64,000 nt of DNA from Staphylococcus saprophyticus subsp. saprophyticus ATCC 15305 = NCTC 7292 (GTDB lineage Bacteria; Bacillota; Bacilli; Staphylococcales; Staphylococcaceae): assembly GCF_000010125.1 (NCBI RefSeq), contig NC_007350.1, positions 2,452,576 through 2,516,575 of the forward strand. The letters run 5' to 3'. Positions 28,151 to 38,084 of the stretch are shown here, in pieces. The notes beneath the pieces were generated by a model, which saw nothing but the letters and a program-made list of their open reading frames with translations, was not told where the DNA came from and made no database searches. Numbering within the stretch: the stretch's first letter is position 1; every line of letters begins with the position of its first letter. Position numbers and translations under genes: made by a program.

Positions 28151-29945
28151 TGGTGCGATTGGAACCATTCTATATTCAGAAGGTCTAGATACATGCCCAG
28201 AAGCCTATAATATTACACATCCAGATAAAGTGGCGCGCATTCATCGTTCTTATATAGACGCTGGTGCCGATATTATTCAAACCAATACGTATGGTGCTAA
28301 TTTTGAAAAGTTAAAACCTTTTGGTCTTGAGCATAAAGTTAAAGACATTCACTACGCAGCAGTAGAAATTGCTAAACAAGCTGCAAACGACGACACCTTT
28401 ATTTTAGGCACAGTAGGTGGATTCAGGGGTATCAAACAAGAAGATTTAGAATTATCATCGATTCAATATCATACAGAAATACAAATTGAGACATTAATCG
28501 ATGCAGGTGTTGATGGCATTCTATTTGAAACATATTACGATTTAGAAGAGCTTACAACCATTATCAAAGCTACTAAACGTAAATATGATATTCCGATTAT
28601 TGCTCAAATCACGGCTTTAAATACAAACTATTTAAGAAATGGTACTGAAATCAATACAGCCTTGCAACAAGTTGTTAAGAGCGGTGCTGATATTGTTGGA
28701 CTGAATTGTCATCACGGTCCCCACCATATGCAACAATCGTTTTCACATATTGAACTGCCCGATGGTGCTTATCTATCATGTTATCCAAACGCAAGTTTAT
28801 TAGATATTGAAAATAGTCAATTTAAATATAGTGATAATGCAGCTTATTTTGGAAAAGTAGCTGAGCAACTCATCAATGAAGGCGTTCGTTTAATTGGCGG
28901 CTGTTGTGGCACGACACCTGAGCATATTCAATACATCAAATCATCGGTCTCAGATTTAAAACCGGTAAACCAAAAAAATGTCATTCCTATCGCTAAATAT
29001 ACGGGTCATTCGGAGAAACCAACACAAAAACAAAATCTAACATCAAAGGTTAAACACAGACCTACAATTATCGTTGAACTAGATACACCGAAACATCTTG
29101 ACACAGACTTATTTTTCAGAAATATCAAAAAACTCGACGATGCCAAGATTGATGCCGTAACCTTAGCTGATAATTCGTTAGCCACAGTAAGAATCAGTAA
29201 TGTTGCCGCAGCGAGTATCATTAAACAACAATATGACATCGAACCTTTAGTCCATATCACTTGTCGTGATCGCAATTTGATTGGCTTACAATCACATTTA
29301 CTTGGCCTATCACTCTTAGGTATTAATGAAATTTTGACCATTACAGGTGATCCTTCAAAGATTGGGCACCTTCCAGGCGCAACCAATGTATACGATGTGA
29401 ATTCTAAAGGGTTAACTGAAATTGCTTTACGCTTCAATCAAGGTATTAACACAGACGGTGATGCGCTGAAGACGCAGACGAACTTCAACATCGCAGGGGC
29501 ATTTGATCCAAATGTAAGAAAATTAGACGGTGCTGTACGACGGTTAGAGAAAAAATTAGAAAGTGGTACCCACTACTTTATAACCCAACCGGTCTATAGC
29601 AAAGAGAAAATTAAAGAAGTCTATGAAGCAACCAAACATTTAGATGTGCCATTGTTTATTGGCATTATGCCTGTCACTAGTTATAACAACGCATTATTTT
29701 TACACAATGAAGTACCAGGCATTAAATTGTCAGAAGACATTCTCGAACAATTTGAAGCTGTTAAAGATGATAAAGCAAAAACAAAATCATTGAGCATTGA
29801 ATTATCAAAAGCATTGATCGACACAGTGCATGAATATTTTAATGGCTTGTATTTAATTACACCATTCCAAAAGGTCGATTATACACTGGAACTTGCAAAT
29901 TATTCAAAATCAATTACTTCAACTAAACAGGAGGCAATATTATGA
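28104..29945 (+). CDS. metF: Bifunctional homocysteine S-methyltransferase / methylenetetrahydrofolate reductase
   Basis: A 613-residue fusion. The N-terminal homocysteine-binding domain (about 1-290) has [12 protein letters not shown] and the zinc-site Cys in GLNCHHGP and [10 protein letters not shown]. The C-terminal MTHFR domain (about 325-600) has the segments HITCRDRN and [17 protein letters not shown]. It makes 5-methyl-THF for MetE and may regenerate methionine itself. I place the start at ATG 28104 behind AAGGAGG; the longest frame begins seven codons earlier inside metC without a ribosome site. Its stop overlaps the metE start (ATGA). Confidence 0.92.
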   Translation: MSQLLDKLKHNILVADGAIGTILYSEGLDTCPEAYNITHPDKVARIHRSYIDAGADIIQTNTYGANFEKLKPFGLEHKVKDIHYAAVEIAKQAANDDTFILGTVGGFRGIKQEDLELSSIQYHTEIQIETLIDAGVDGILFETYYDLEELTTIIKATKRKYDIPIIAQITALNTNYLRNGTEINTALQQVVKSGADIVGLNCHHGPHHMQQSFSHIELPDGAYLSCYPNASLLDIENSQFKYSDNAAYFGKVAEQLINEGVRLIGGCCGTTPEHIQYIKSSVSDLKPVNQKNVIPIAKYTGHSEKPTQKQNLTSKVKHRPTIIVELDTPKHLDTDLFFRNIKKLDDAKIDAVTLADNSLATVRISNVAAASIIKQQYDIEPLVHITCRDRNLIGLQSHLLGLSLLGINEILTITGDPSKIGHLPGATNVYDVNSKGLTEIALRFNQGINTDGDALKTQTNFNIAGAFDPNVRKLDGAVRRLEKKLESGTHYFITQPVYSKEKIKEVYEATKHLDVPLFIGIMPVTSYNNALFLHNEVPGIKLSEDILEQFEAVKDDKAKTKSLSIELSKALIDTVHEYFNGLYLITPFQKVDYTLELANYSKSITSTKQEAIL

Positions 29946-32185
29946 CAATTCAAACATCAAACTTAGGTTTTCCGAGATTAGGTAGAAAGAGAGAATGGAA
30001 AAAAGCCATCGAGGGCTACTGGGCAAATAAATATGATTTAGAAACATTACATCAACAATTAACAGATTTGCACAAAGAGAATTTATTGCTACAAAAAAAT
30101 TATAATTTATCTAGTATTCCGGTTGGCGATTTTTCTTTATATGACCATATTCTTGATACATCATTACTTTTCAATATCATTCCTGAACGTTTCCAAGGTA
30201 GAGATATCGATGATGACTTACTATTTGATATTGCCAGAGGTAACAAAGAACATGTTGCAAGTGCCTTAATTAAATGGTTCAACACAAATTATCATTATAT
30301 TGTACCTGAATGGGACAATGCTGAACCAAAATTAAATAAAAATGTATTATTAGAACGCTTTAACTATGCAAAATCATTAAACGTCAACGCACACCCTGTG
30401 ATCGTTGGTCCAATTACGTTTGTTAAGTTATCTAAAGGTGGCGACCAATCATTTGAAGAAAAAGTACAAACATTATTGCCATTATATAAAGAAGTCTTAC
30501 AATCACTCGTTGATGCAGGCGCAGAGTATATTCAAATTGATGAACCTGCACTTGTTACGGACGATAGCGTAGATTACGAAGACATCACAAAAACGGCATA
30601 TAATTATTTTTCTGAAGCAAACTTAGGTGATTACCTAGTCGTTCAAACTTACTTTGAACGCGTAAACTTATCATTCTTAAACAGCCTACCAATCAGAGGT
30701 ATCGGTCTAGATTTCGTACACGACCACGGCTTTAATCTTAAACAAATTGAAGACGGCCAATTTGATCGTACGAAGACACTCTATGCAGGTATTATTGATG
30801 GTCGTAATGTATGGGCTGCTGATATAGAAGCTAAAAAAGAGCTTATCGAAACATTACAAAATTATACAGATGACCTTGTCATTCAACCTTCATCTTCATT
30901 ATTACACGTTCCAGTATCACTTGATGATGAAACACTTGATACTTCTATTGCAGAAGGATTAAGTTTTGCTACTGAAAAACTAGATGAACTCGATGCGTTA
31001 AAACGTTTATTCAACAAAGACGATGATCAAAAATACAATGAATTGAAAGCCCGCTATGAACGCTTTCAAAACCAATCATTTAAAAATCTTGAATACGACT
31101 TTGATAGCGTCAGAACTTCTAGACAATCAGCATTTAAAGAACGTAAAAAAGCACAAGACGCACGCCTAAATTTACCTGATTTACCAACAACTACGATCGG
31201 TTCATTCCCACAATCTCAAGAAGTACGTAAATACCGTGCTGATTGGAAAAATAACCGTATCACTGATGAAGCATATAAAACATTTCTAAAAAATGAAATT
31301 GCACGTTGGATAAAAATTCAAGAAGATATCGGTTTAGATGTTCTGGTACATGGTGAATTTGAACGTAACGACATGGTAGAGTTCTTTGGTGAAAAACTTC
31401 AAGGTTTCCTAGTTACAAAATATGGCTGGGTACAATCGTACGGTTCACGTGCGGTTAAACCACCTGTTATTTATGGTGATGTTAAATGGACAGAGCCACT
31501 TACTGTCAAAGAAACATTATACGCACAAAGTTTAACTGATAAACCAGTTAAAGGTATGCTTACTGGTCCTGTCACTATTTTAAACTGGTCATTTGAACGT
31601 GTTGACTTACCACGTGAAGAGGTTCAAGACCAAATTGCATTAGCAATTAATGAAGAAGTATTAGCGCTTGAAAGTGAAGGTATTCAAATCATACAAGTTG
31701 ATGAGCCAGCATTAAGAGAAGGCTTACCACTTCGTTCAGAATACCATGCAGACTATCTAGATAAAGCCGTTCGTTCATTCAAACTCTCAACATCTTCAGT
31801 CGCTGATGAAACACAAATTCACACGCATATGTGCTATTCTCAATTCGGTCAAATTATTCATGCAATCTATGATTTAGATGCGGATGTTATTTCTATTGAA
31901 ACTTCTCGTAGCCATGGTGATTTGATTCAAGATTTTGAAGATATTACTTATGATTTAGGTATTGGTTTAGGTGTATACGATATTCACAGTCCAAGAATTC
32001 CAACTGAATCAGAAATTACAGCTGCAATTAACAGAGCATTACAAGAAATAGATCGTTCATTATTCTGGGTAAATCCAGATTGCGGTTTGAAGACGCGTAA
32101 AGAAGATGAAGTTAAAGAAGCCTTAAGTGTGTTAGTTAATTCTGTCGATAAATTACGTAAATCAACAAATCCAGCAACTGTTTAA
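29942..32185 (+). CDS. metE: Cobalamin-independent methionine synthase
   Basis: A 747-residue enzyme transferring a methyl group from 5-methyl-tetrahydropteroyl-triglutamate to homocysteine. It has the duplicated barrel architecture. Substrate motifs are [15 protein letters not shown] (about residues 8-22) and [14 protein letters not shown] (about 418-431). Zinc ligands are in HTHMCYSQF (about 626-634) and NPDCGLKTR (about 711-719). Length is typical. AGGAGG precedes ATG 29942. Confidence 0.95.
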   Translation: MTIQTSNLGFPRLGRKREWKKAIEGYWANKYDLETLHQQLTDLHKENLLLQKNYNLSSIPVGDFSLYDHILDTSLLFNIIPERFQGRDIDDDLLFDIARGNKEHVASALIKWFNTNYHYIVPEWDNAEPKLNKNVLLERFNYAKSLNVNAHPVIVGPITFVKLSKGGDQSFEEKVQTLLPLYKEVLQSLVDAGAEYIQIDEPALVTDDSVDYEDITKTAYNYFSEANLGDYLVVQTYFERVNLSFLNSLPIRGIGLDFVHDHGFNLKQIEDGQFDRTKTLYAGIIDGRNVWAADIEAKKELIETLQNYTDDLVIQPSSSLLHVPVSLDDETLDTSIAEGLSFATEKLDELDALKRLFNKDDDQKYNELKARYERFQNQSFKNLEYDFDSVRTSRQSAFKERKKAQDARLNLPDLPTTTIGSFPQSQEVRKYRADWKNNRITDEAYKTFLKNEIARWIKIQEDIGLDVLVHGEFERNDMVEFFGEKLQGFLVTKYGWVQSYGSRAVKPPVIYGDVKWTEPLTVKETLYAQSLTDKPVKGMLTGPVTILNWSFERVDLPREEVQDQIALAINEEVLALESEGIQIIQVDEPALREGLPLRSEYHADYLDKAVRSFKLSTSSVADETQIHTHMCYSQFGQIIHAIYDLDADVISIETSRSHGDLIQDFEDITYDLGIGLGVYDIHSPRIPTESEITAAINRALQEIDRSLFWVNPDCGLKTRKEDEVKEALSVLVNSVDKLRKSTNPATV

Positions 32186-32209
32186 AATTAACTTAAATAG
32201 GTGATGCGT

Positions 32210-32950
32210 ATGAGTTATCCTTTATGGAAGCAATTAGAAGAATTAAAATCAGCAACGTGGGTCGATTTGACCCACACTTTTGATGAAACCATACCGTGTT
32301 TTAGCGAATTTGAACGGGCCCAAGTGTCGACACTATTCAATGTCGCAGACGACGGATTCTATGTTCAAAATTGGAATGTTGTGAGTCAGTATGGTACCCA
32401 TATTGATGCACCGATTCATTTTGTGGAACATACGCGCTATTTACATGAATTAAATTTAAAAGAACTTGCCCTACCACTCGTTGTTTTAGATTTTTCACAA
32501 AGCGTTAAAGCAAATTCGGATTTCATCTTAACACGTCGACACATTGAACAATGGGAAGCTGATAACGGCCCTATTGAGCAAGGCACCTTTGTTGCATTTA
32601 GAAGTGATTGGTCTAAACGTTGGCCCAACATTGAAGCTTTCGAGAATAAAGATGATGCTGGTGCGCTCCATTTACCTGGATGGGGACTAGACGCATTAAA
32701 GTATTTATTTGAAGAGCGCCATGTGAAAGCCATCGGTCATGAAACATTTGATACCGATGCCTCTATCGATGTCGCAAAAAACGGTGACATTATTGGTGAG
32801 CGTTATGTATTAGGTCAAGATACTTTCCAAGTAGAACTACTGACAAATCTTGATCAACTCCCAAGTCGAGGGGCAATTATTTACACAATCAGTCCTAAGC
32901 CTAAAGATGCGCCAGGTTTTCCTGTACGCGCATTTGCTATAAAACCTTAA
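32210..32950 (+). CDS. Cyclase-family protein (kynurenine formamidase-like), last gene of the met operon
   Basis: A 246-residue metal-dependent hydrolase of the cyclase/KynB family. The signature SQYGTHIDAPIHF (about residues 63-75) carries the metal-binding His/Asp. GHETFDTDAS near 177 supplies further site residues. The start is ATG 32210 following AGGTGA; the GTG at 32201 overlaps the ribosome site. It corresponds in position to the fifth gene of staphylococcal metICFE operons (called mdh in S. aureus). Its substrate is unknown, and no tryptophan catabolism genes are near. Confidence 0.75.
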   Translation: MSYPLWKQLEELKSATWVDLTHTFDETIPCFSEFERAQVSTLFNVADDGFYVQNWNVVSQYGTHIDAPIHFVEHTRYLHELNLKELALPLVVLDFSQSVKANSDFILTRRHIEQWEADNGPIEQGTFVAFRSDWSKRWPNIEAFENKDDAGALHLPGWGLDALKYLFEERHVKAIGHETFDTDASIDVAKNGDIIGERYVLGQDTFQVELLTNLDQLPSRGAIIYTISPKPKDAPGFPVRAFAIKP

Positions 32951-33070
32951 ACATATATTCGTATACGACAACATCGTATTTCGTTTATTACTATTAAAAC
33001 CTAGCCATTATATTAAAAATTAAGAACTTGAGCACTTCTTAATTTACGATTCTCCTTTAAAATATATAAC

Positions 33071-33103
33071 ATGCCCGCATCATTATCGATATGATGTGGG
33101 CAT
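33071..33103 (+). terminator. Probable terminator of the methionine operon
   Basis: A hairpin (ATGCCCGCATCAT paired with ATGATGTGGGCAT) lies 120 bases after the cyclase stop. The following sequence is only moderately T-rich, so efficiency is uncertain. Confidence 0.65.
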
Positions 33104-33158
33104 ATTTAAGTGTACTGGATATATGAGCTGTATAGGTCATTAGTTTGATTTTCAAATA

Positions 33159-33203
33159 AATGATAATTCCTATCATTTAAAATGATTCAATCAATGTTAT
33201 AAT
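33159..33203 (+). promoter_or_regulatory. Fur-box-like site over the promoter of the CysJ paralogue
   Basis: AATGATAATTCCTATCATT (33159-33177) is an inverted repeat. It matches the 7-1-7 Fur consensus TGATAATNATTATCA at 12 of 14 fixed positions. It overlaps the -35 position of an extended -10 promoter (TGTTATAAT, core 33198-33203). This suggests iron or peroxide (Fur/PerR) control of the two genes downstream. The match is seen; the regulator is inferred. Confidence 0.55.
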
Positions 33204-33282
33204 TCAATAAAATTCAATATAGTTTATCATAGGGCAAATGCACCTATTTTCTATATAAATATAATCAATAGAGGTGACATCC

Positions 33283-35160
33283 GTGCAACTGAACCAAACC
33301 AACACCCCTTTTAATGAGGAACAATTGGCACTTATCAATCAACTACTACCTATGTTAACACCTGAACAACAACATTGGTTAAGTGGTTATCTACTCAATC
33401 CAGCAACAACTTCAGTGTCAGATAACAAAACGGACATACAAGAAAATGAGGCTGGTATTACCGAAACAGAAACTAGCACTTCTACTGACCAGTCCGTGTC
33501 AGAACCTGTATCAGCTTCAACAGAACCACTAGACGTGCATGTACTATATGGTACTGAAACTGGTAATGCTGAAGAAATTGCTGAAACATTTGAAACAAAA
33601 CTCAAATCCCAGAACTTAAATGTCCATCTCTGGGATATGGATGATTTTCCGAGAGATTCATTACCTGAGGTTGAACACCTTTTTATTATTTGTTCAACAC
33701 AAGGCGTTGGCGAACCACCTATCAATGCGTTAGATTTATATGATTACCTTCACGGTGATGATGCGCCACAATTAGATCAAGTCAACTTTGCGGTACTAGC
33801 GCTTGGTGACCAAGATTTTCCTGATTTTTGCCAAGCTGGTAAAGACTTTGATTATATCTTAGGTCAACTCGGTGCGAATAGAGTGGCAGATAGAGTGGAT
33901 TGCGACTTTGATTATGAAGAGACAGCTGAACAATGGATTACCAACATGCTTGAGCTATTAACACAAGCCTCATCCAATACAAATGAAGAGACGCCTAGCG
34001 TTGAAAATGAGGACGTCACAATAGAAGAACCTCAAGCACCTTATTCAAAATCTAATCCTTTTCAAGCAGAAGTACTGAAAAATACCATTCTTACACAACC
34101 AGAAGCTTCTCGAGAAGTAAGACACCTTGAAATATCACTTGAAGGTTATCGTGAGGCCTATGAACCCGGTGATAGCTTAGTTGTTATCCCACAAAACGAT
34201 CCTGTACTCGTGAACCAACTCATCGATGCACTTAATTGGGATGCTGAAACACCTATTCAAATGAACGACAGTGATTCAATGCGTTCGCTTAAAGAGGCTT
34301 TAACACATGATTTTGAAATTGCAAAATTAACGCCTGTGCTGATGAAAAATGCTGCAGAATTATTAGGTAATCCCATGTTAAATGCTAATATTCAAAAATC
34401 GGAATGGGTCCAAAACTATATTTACGGTAAAGATGTCATTGATTTAATTAGAGATTTTACGCCTGTTGCGCTTGAACCCAACATGCTACCACAACTGTTA
34501 AGAAAATTACCGCCACGAGAATATTCAATTGCAAGTAGTAACAAGGTAAATCCTAATAGTGTACACATTACTGTACGTGTTGTGAAATACGAAGCACATC
34601 GTCGTGAACGCTTTGGTGTTTGTTCTGTCCAATTAGCAGATCGTACGTCTGTTGGGGATAAGCTACCTGTATACTTGAAAAAGAATCCAAATTTCAAATT
34701 TCCATATGACACAGAAACACCTGTCATCATGATTGGTGCAGGTACAGGCATTGCGCCTTATCGTGCTTATCTTCAAGAAAGAGCTTATCTCAATCTTAAA
34801 GGTGAGCAATGGTTGATTTTTGGCAATCAAAATTATCATCATGATTTTCTTTATAAAGATGATTTGGAACAATGGCTCGAAGAAGGTGTATTAAGCAAAT
34901 TAGACTTAGCCTTCTCAAGAGAAACTGAAAATAAAATTTACGTCCAACACCGCATCGAAGAAAATAGTGCTGAATTCTATAAATGGATTCAGGCAGGTGC
35001 CACAATTTACCTGTGTGGTAATAAAGATGAGATGGCAAGCGGTGTACACGAATCATTAATTAAAGTACTCATCAAAGAAGGTAACTTGGATGAAACTGAA
35101 GCCGAAGCCTATTTGACAGAAATGATTAAAAATCAACGTTACCAACGTGATGTATATTAA
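33283..35160 (+). CDS. CysJ-like diflavin reductase, second paralogue outside the cys operon
   Basis: A 625-residue diflavin reductase with the same layout as CysJ: an N-terminal helical segment (EQQHWLSGYLL), an Asp/Glu/Ser/Thr-rich linker (about residues 47-85), an FMN domain (VLYGTETGNAEEIAE, about 88-102), an FAD domain (REYSIASS, about 410), an NADPH domain (MIGAGTGIAPYRAYLQER) and a C-terminal YQRDVY. No hemoprotein partner follows; the next gene is a beta-propeller protein. It may donate electrons to another acceptor, possibly in iron metabolism given the Fur-like site. The start is GTG 33283 after AGAGGTGA. Confidence 0.85.
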   Translation: MQLNQTNTPFNEEQLALINQLLPMLTPEQQHWLSGYLLNPATTSVSDNKTDIQENEAGITETETSTSTDQSVSEPVSASTEPLDVHVLYGTETGNAEEIAETFETKLKSQNLNVHLWDMDDFPRDSLPEVEHLFIICSTQGVGEPPINALDLYDYLHGDDAPQLDQVNFAVLALGDQDFPDFCQAGKDFDYILGQLGANRVADRVDCDFDYEETAEQWITNMLELLTQASSNTNEETPSVENEDVTIEEPQAPYSKSNPFQAEVLKNTILTQPEASREVRHLEISLEGYREAYEPGDSLVVIPQNDPVLVNQLIDALNWDAETPIQMNDSDSMRSLKEALTHDFEIAKLTPVLMKNAAELLGNPMLNANIQKSEWVQNYIYGKDVIDLIRDFTPVALEPNMLPQLLRKLPPREYSIASSNKVNPNSVHITVRVVKYEAHRRERFGVCSVQLADRTSVGDKLPVYLKKNPNFKFPYDTETPVIMIGAGTGIAPYRAYLQERAYLNLKGEQWLIFGNQNYHHDFLYKDDLEQWLEEGVLSKLDLAFSRETENKIYVQHRIEENSAEFYKWIQAGATIYLCGNKDEMASGVHESLIKVLIKEGNLDETEAEAYLTEMIKNQRYQRDVY

Positions 35161-35208
35161 GTACATCACAAATAGACTTCAAAAAATGATAAAAAAGAGG
35201 CTAATCTG

Positions 35209-36276
35209 ATGAGTCAATTCATAGCAACATATGCAAATACACTATTATTAGTTAAACAAGTTAATGGTCGTTTTCATATAGAAAAGAAACTAGAAGGAAT
35301 GAACCCCACCGCCATCGCTCAGGATCCATTCAATCCTGACATATTATATTGTGGCACGTTTGATCGCGGTTTGTGGAAAAGCGTGGACAAAGGCGATTCA
35401 TGGTTACCTATTGGCACACGCTTTACGTATAATAGTCCTTTTAAAAAGCAAGACATTCCTATGACATCCATTACTGCAGTCTCAGTCATAGATACAGGTA
35501 ACAATACTGGTGCGGTATTAGTAGGTACAGAACCAAGTGCACTCTTTATTTCCTATGATCAAGGTGACTCATTTGAATTACTGACAGATTTCGCACATAT
35601 TCCTGGAAAAGAACAATGGTTTTTCCCTCCAAGACCGCACACACATCACGTTAAATGGTTAGATAACAATCATCGCTCGCCCAATATCATTTCTCTTACA
35701 ATTGAGGCTGGTGGTTTGATTCAATCTACAGATTCTGGACAACATTGGGAAGTACCGCAAACGGATCATGCGCCTATCGATATTCACGTACTCAAAAGTC
35801 ATGACGAGCATCCCAACAAATTATATGGCGTTCTCGGAGATGCCTTTTTAAATGGTGGTAGAGATACCTTTATTGAAAGTGATGACTACGGTAAAACATG
35901 GACAACATTTATAGATGGCATTGAGCATAGATATGGTTATGGCTTGGCAATCAATTCAAATAATGCTGAGAATATCGTCATCTCAACATCAAATTCGCCA
36001 ATGAATGCCCATAGTTATGAAAGTCACACATTTTCAACCATTTATGCTATTGATAAATCACGAGATAATGCCTGGATTGAAGCAACTGAAGGCTTACCTT
36101 CCACAAATGGCACGCTTATCTCCGCTGTCACTGAAAGAGATGGTATCTTTTATATTGCGAATAATAAAGGTATCTTCTCTTCCGACAATGGTGGTAAAAG
36201 TTGGCATCCTTTGAACATAACATGGCCAAATGAATTAACAGAGCAACATGTTTATCAATTGATCACTTTAGACTAA
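35209..36276 (+). CDS. BNR/Asp-box repeat beta-propeller protein
   Basis: A 355-residue cytoplasmic protein without a signal peptide. It carries several Asp-box repeats (SxDxGxxW type): SVDKGDSW (about residues 63-70), STDSGQHW near 171, ESDDYGKTW near 224 and SSDNGGKSW near 324. These mark a sialidase/VPS10-like beta-propeller fold, but no sialidase arginine triad is evident, so glycosidase activity is not supported. It lies 48 bases after the CysJ paralogue and ends at a strong terminator, so the two form an operon. Function unknown. Confidence 0.75.
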   Translation: MSQFIATYANTLLLVKQVNGRFHIEKKLEGMNPTAIAQDPFNPDILYCGTFDRGLWKSVDKGDSWLPIGTRFTYNSPFKKQDIPMTSITAVSVIDTGNNTGAVLVGTEPSALFISYDQGDSFELLTDFAHIPGKEQWFFPPRPHTHHVKWLDNNHRSPNIISLTIEAGGLIQSTDSGQHWEVPQTDHAPIDIHVLKSHDEHPNKLYGVLGDAFLNGGRDTFIESDDYGKTWTTFIDGIEHRYGYGLAINSNNAENIVISTSNSPMNAHSYESHTFSTIYAIDKSRDNAWIEATEGLPSTNGTLISAVTERDGIFYIANNKGIFSSDNGGKSWHPLNITWPNELTEQHVYQLITLD

Positions 36277-36302
36277 GTAATGTTAGTATAGATGATATAA
36301 GT

Positions 36303-36350
36303 AAACACCCAAAAGATTGTATGATAAATTCAATCTTTTGGGTGTTTTTA
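36303..36350 (+). terminator. Terminator after the beta-propeller gene
   Basis: A perfect 17-bp hairpin (AAACACCCAAAAGATTG and its complement) running into TTTTTA. Confidence 0.9.
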
Positions 36351-36466
36351 TTTACACGTTTTTACCCTTAATCGCGCCACTTAGCTTCATATAGAAGCCA
36401 CTTGCCTGTCTATATAGTATTACAATCAAAAATTTGTTTTACTTAATGTAAGGGGAGGGACTGAAC

Positions 36467-36908
36467 ATGAAAGTAAAGGTTGTTTATGATCAAACATTAG
36501 ACGAAGATGAAATCATACTATACGCGCATAAAGATGCCAACAATTTATCAGATATTATCAACTCAATTCAACAATTATCTCAAAATATATTATTTCCCGG
36601 AAAATACAACGAAACCATCTATTATCTTAAACCACAAGATATCATTTGTTTTCGGATAGAAAATAAGATATTAAATGTTATCACCGCTCAACGTCAATAT
36701 ACGATGAATCAACGTTTATACGAAATAAAAGCACAGCTTAATCATAGCTTTCTACAAATTTCAAAATCTGAAATCATCAATGTGAACTTCATTGATTATC
36801 TAACATTAAATAAAAAATGGCACGATTGAAATTCGTTTTACTGATCAATCATTTACGTACTCTTCTAGAAGATACTTACCATTAATTAAGGAGGCTTTAA
36901 AGCTATGA
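36467..36908 (+). pseudogene. LytTR-domain regulator, frameshifted near the 3' end
   Basis: The frame from ATG 36467 encodes a LytTR DNA-binding protein (IYYLKPQDIICFRIENKILNV, FLQISKSEIINVNFIDYL). It stops after LTLNKKWHD at residue 120. The adjacent frame continues the family end NGTIEIRFTDQSFTYSSRRY, then LPLIKEALKL, to a TGA at 36906-36908 that overlaps the next gene's ATG. The break is in the six-A run 36812-36817; five A would restore an intact 146-residue protein. The preserved ATGA overlap with DUF3021 argues that the frameshift is recent or an error. LytTR-DUF3021 pairs are known autoregulated modules. Confidence 0.85.
36592..36605. promoter_or_regulatory. Near-perfect Noc-binding site inside the LytTR gene
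   Basis: ATTTCCCGGAAAAT differs from the Noc consensus ATTTCCCGGGAAAT at one base. Noc itself is encoded at 58.1 kb. Noc sites are spread over the chromosome to keep the division septum off the nucleoid, so a copy inside a coding region is normal. Binding is inferred. Confidence 0.5.
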
Positions 36909-37363
36909 AACGATTCTTTCACGGTGTAACCATTGGTATTACGATTGGCGTCTTTGTCTCTTTAATATTTTCAACACTATTTGCGCACCACCAATTTCAT
37001 CCAGTTTCTCCAGAATCAACGATGGGTAGCATTTACTTTGCACATTTAACTGAATTACAAATTATGTTTATTGCTGTTGTGATATGGGCATTAATCGGTA
37101 TCACATTCAGTTATGGCGCGCTTATCTTTTCGAATTCACGAAAGACATTATGGTTTAAAACATTAACTCACTTTAGTTTAATGCTCATCATCATGTTCCC
37201 ACTGGCTATATTAGCTGGATGGTTTCCTCTTAAACTTTCAGCAATCATACTATTTGTGGTCATTTATACAATTGTTTATTTTATCATTTGGGGTATTGAA
37301 ACAAGACGTAATCAACAAGATATAGACGAAATTAATACCATGCTCTCAAAACGGAAGGGATGA
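36905..37363 (+). CDS. DUF3021 family membrane protein
   Basis: A 152-residue protein with four hydrophobic segments (about residues 8-27, 53-77, 92-112 and 115-136) and a charged C-terminus, fitting DUF3021. Family members pair with LytTR regulators, and here the ATG overlaps the expected LytTR stop. They are thought to act as membrane partners that hold the regulator inactive, but the signal is unknown. A good AAGGAGG lies upstream of ATG 36905. Confidence 0.82.
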   Translation: MKRFFHGVTIGITIGVFVSLIFSTLFAHHQFHPVSPESTMGSIYFAHLTELQIMFIAVVIWALIGITFSYGALIFSNSRKTLWFKTLTHFSLMLIIMFPLAILAGWFPLKLSAIILFVVIYTIVYFIIWGIETRRNQQDIDEINTMLSKRKG

Positions 37364-37369
37364 TTTGAT

Positions 37370-37834
37370 ATGAATCAAGGTCGTTATACTGTACTACCTA
37401 ATGAATCGGTCACTGTATTTTTGATTGGCCTTCACATCAACAAGTGGTATAAAGTCCATCACTGGTTGCCTGTACTTTTAGCTATGCCACCAATGCTCTC
37501 GGAATTATCAAAGGATAAATCACTCGGTTGTTTATCTTATGAAATGTTGTTTAAATATCGTGGTGTTATGATCGTTCAATATTGGGAAACAAACGAAAAA
37601 TTGCTTAGTTATGCAAAAATGCCTGTACATTTAAAAGCTTGGCGCAAATTCTCGAAAAAATTAAAGCATAATGAAGCCGTTGGTTTTTACCATGAAACAT
37701 ATAATGTAGATTCCCATCAATATGAAAATATTTATATCAATATGCCTGATTTCGGTCTCGGCAAAGCACTCGGTAATGAACCTGTAAGCAAAGCCACACA
37801 TACTGCAAAACAACGACTAAAAAAACATACTTAA
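37370..37834 (+). CDS. DUF4188 (monooxygenase-like) protein
   Basis: A 154-residue soluble protein of the DUF4188 family. Typical features are VTVFLIGLHINKWYKVHHW near residues 14-32, a central VQYWETNEKLLSYAK stretch, and GFYHETYNVDSHQYENIYINM. The fold is predicted to be a dimeric ferredoxin-like barrel, as in small monooxygenases. It follows DUF3021 by six bases, so it is probably the output gene of the LytTR module. The activity is not established. Confidence 0.8.
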   Translation: MNQGRYTVLPNESVTVFLIGLHINKWYKVHHWLPVLLAMPPMLSELSKDKSLGCLSYEMLFKYRGVMIVQYWETNEKLLSYAKMPVHLKAWRKFSKKLKHNEAVGFYHETYNVDSHQYENIYINMPDFGLGKALGNEPVSKATHTAKQRLKKHT

Positions 37835-37978
37835 CGCGTATTTTAAATCAAACGATATCATAATCATAGAGTTGAAGTTGAAATGTCAAAGGCATACGTA
37901 CTGTCACAATAACAATCATTTATTACAAGATAGTTATAGCATCTTTTACTGAAATTCATAAATGTCATTCGCATAAAA

Positions 37979-38023
37979 AGAAAACGACAATTTCCATTAC
38001 TGCAGAAATTGTCGTTTTTATTT
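37979..38023. terminator. Bidirectional terminator between the DUF4188 gene and fadA
   Basis: A hairpin with arms AAAACGACAATTTC and GAAATTGTCGTTTT and T runs on both sides, between convergent operons. Confidence 0.88.
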
Positions 38024-38084
38024 TGAAATGTTTATATCCCAAATATTTTATTTATTGTTATAACTTCATTTACTAATCCATGTG

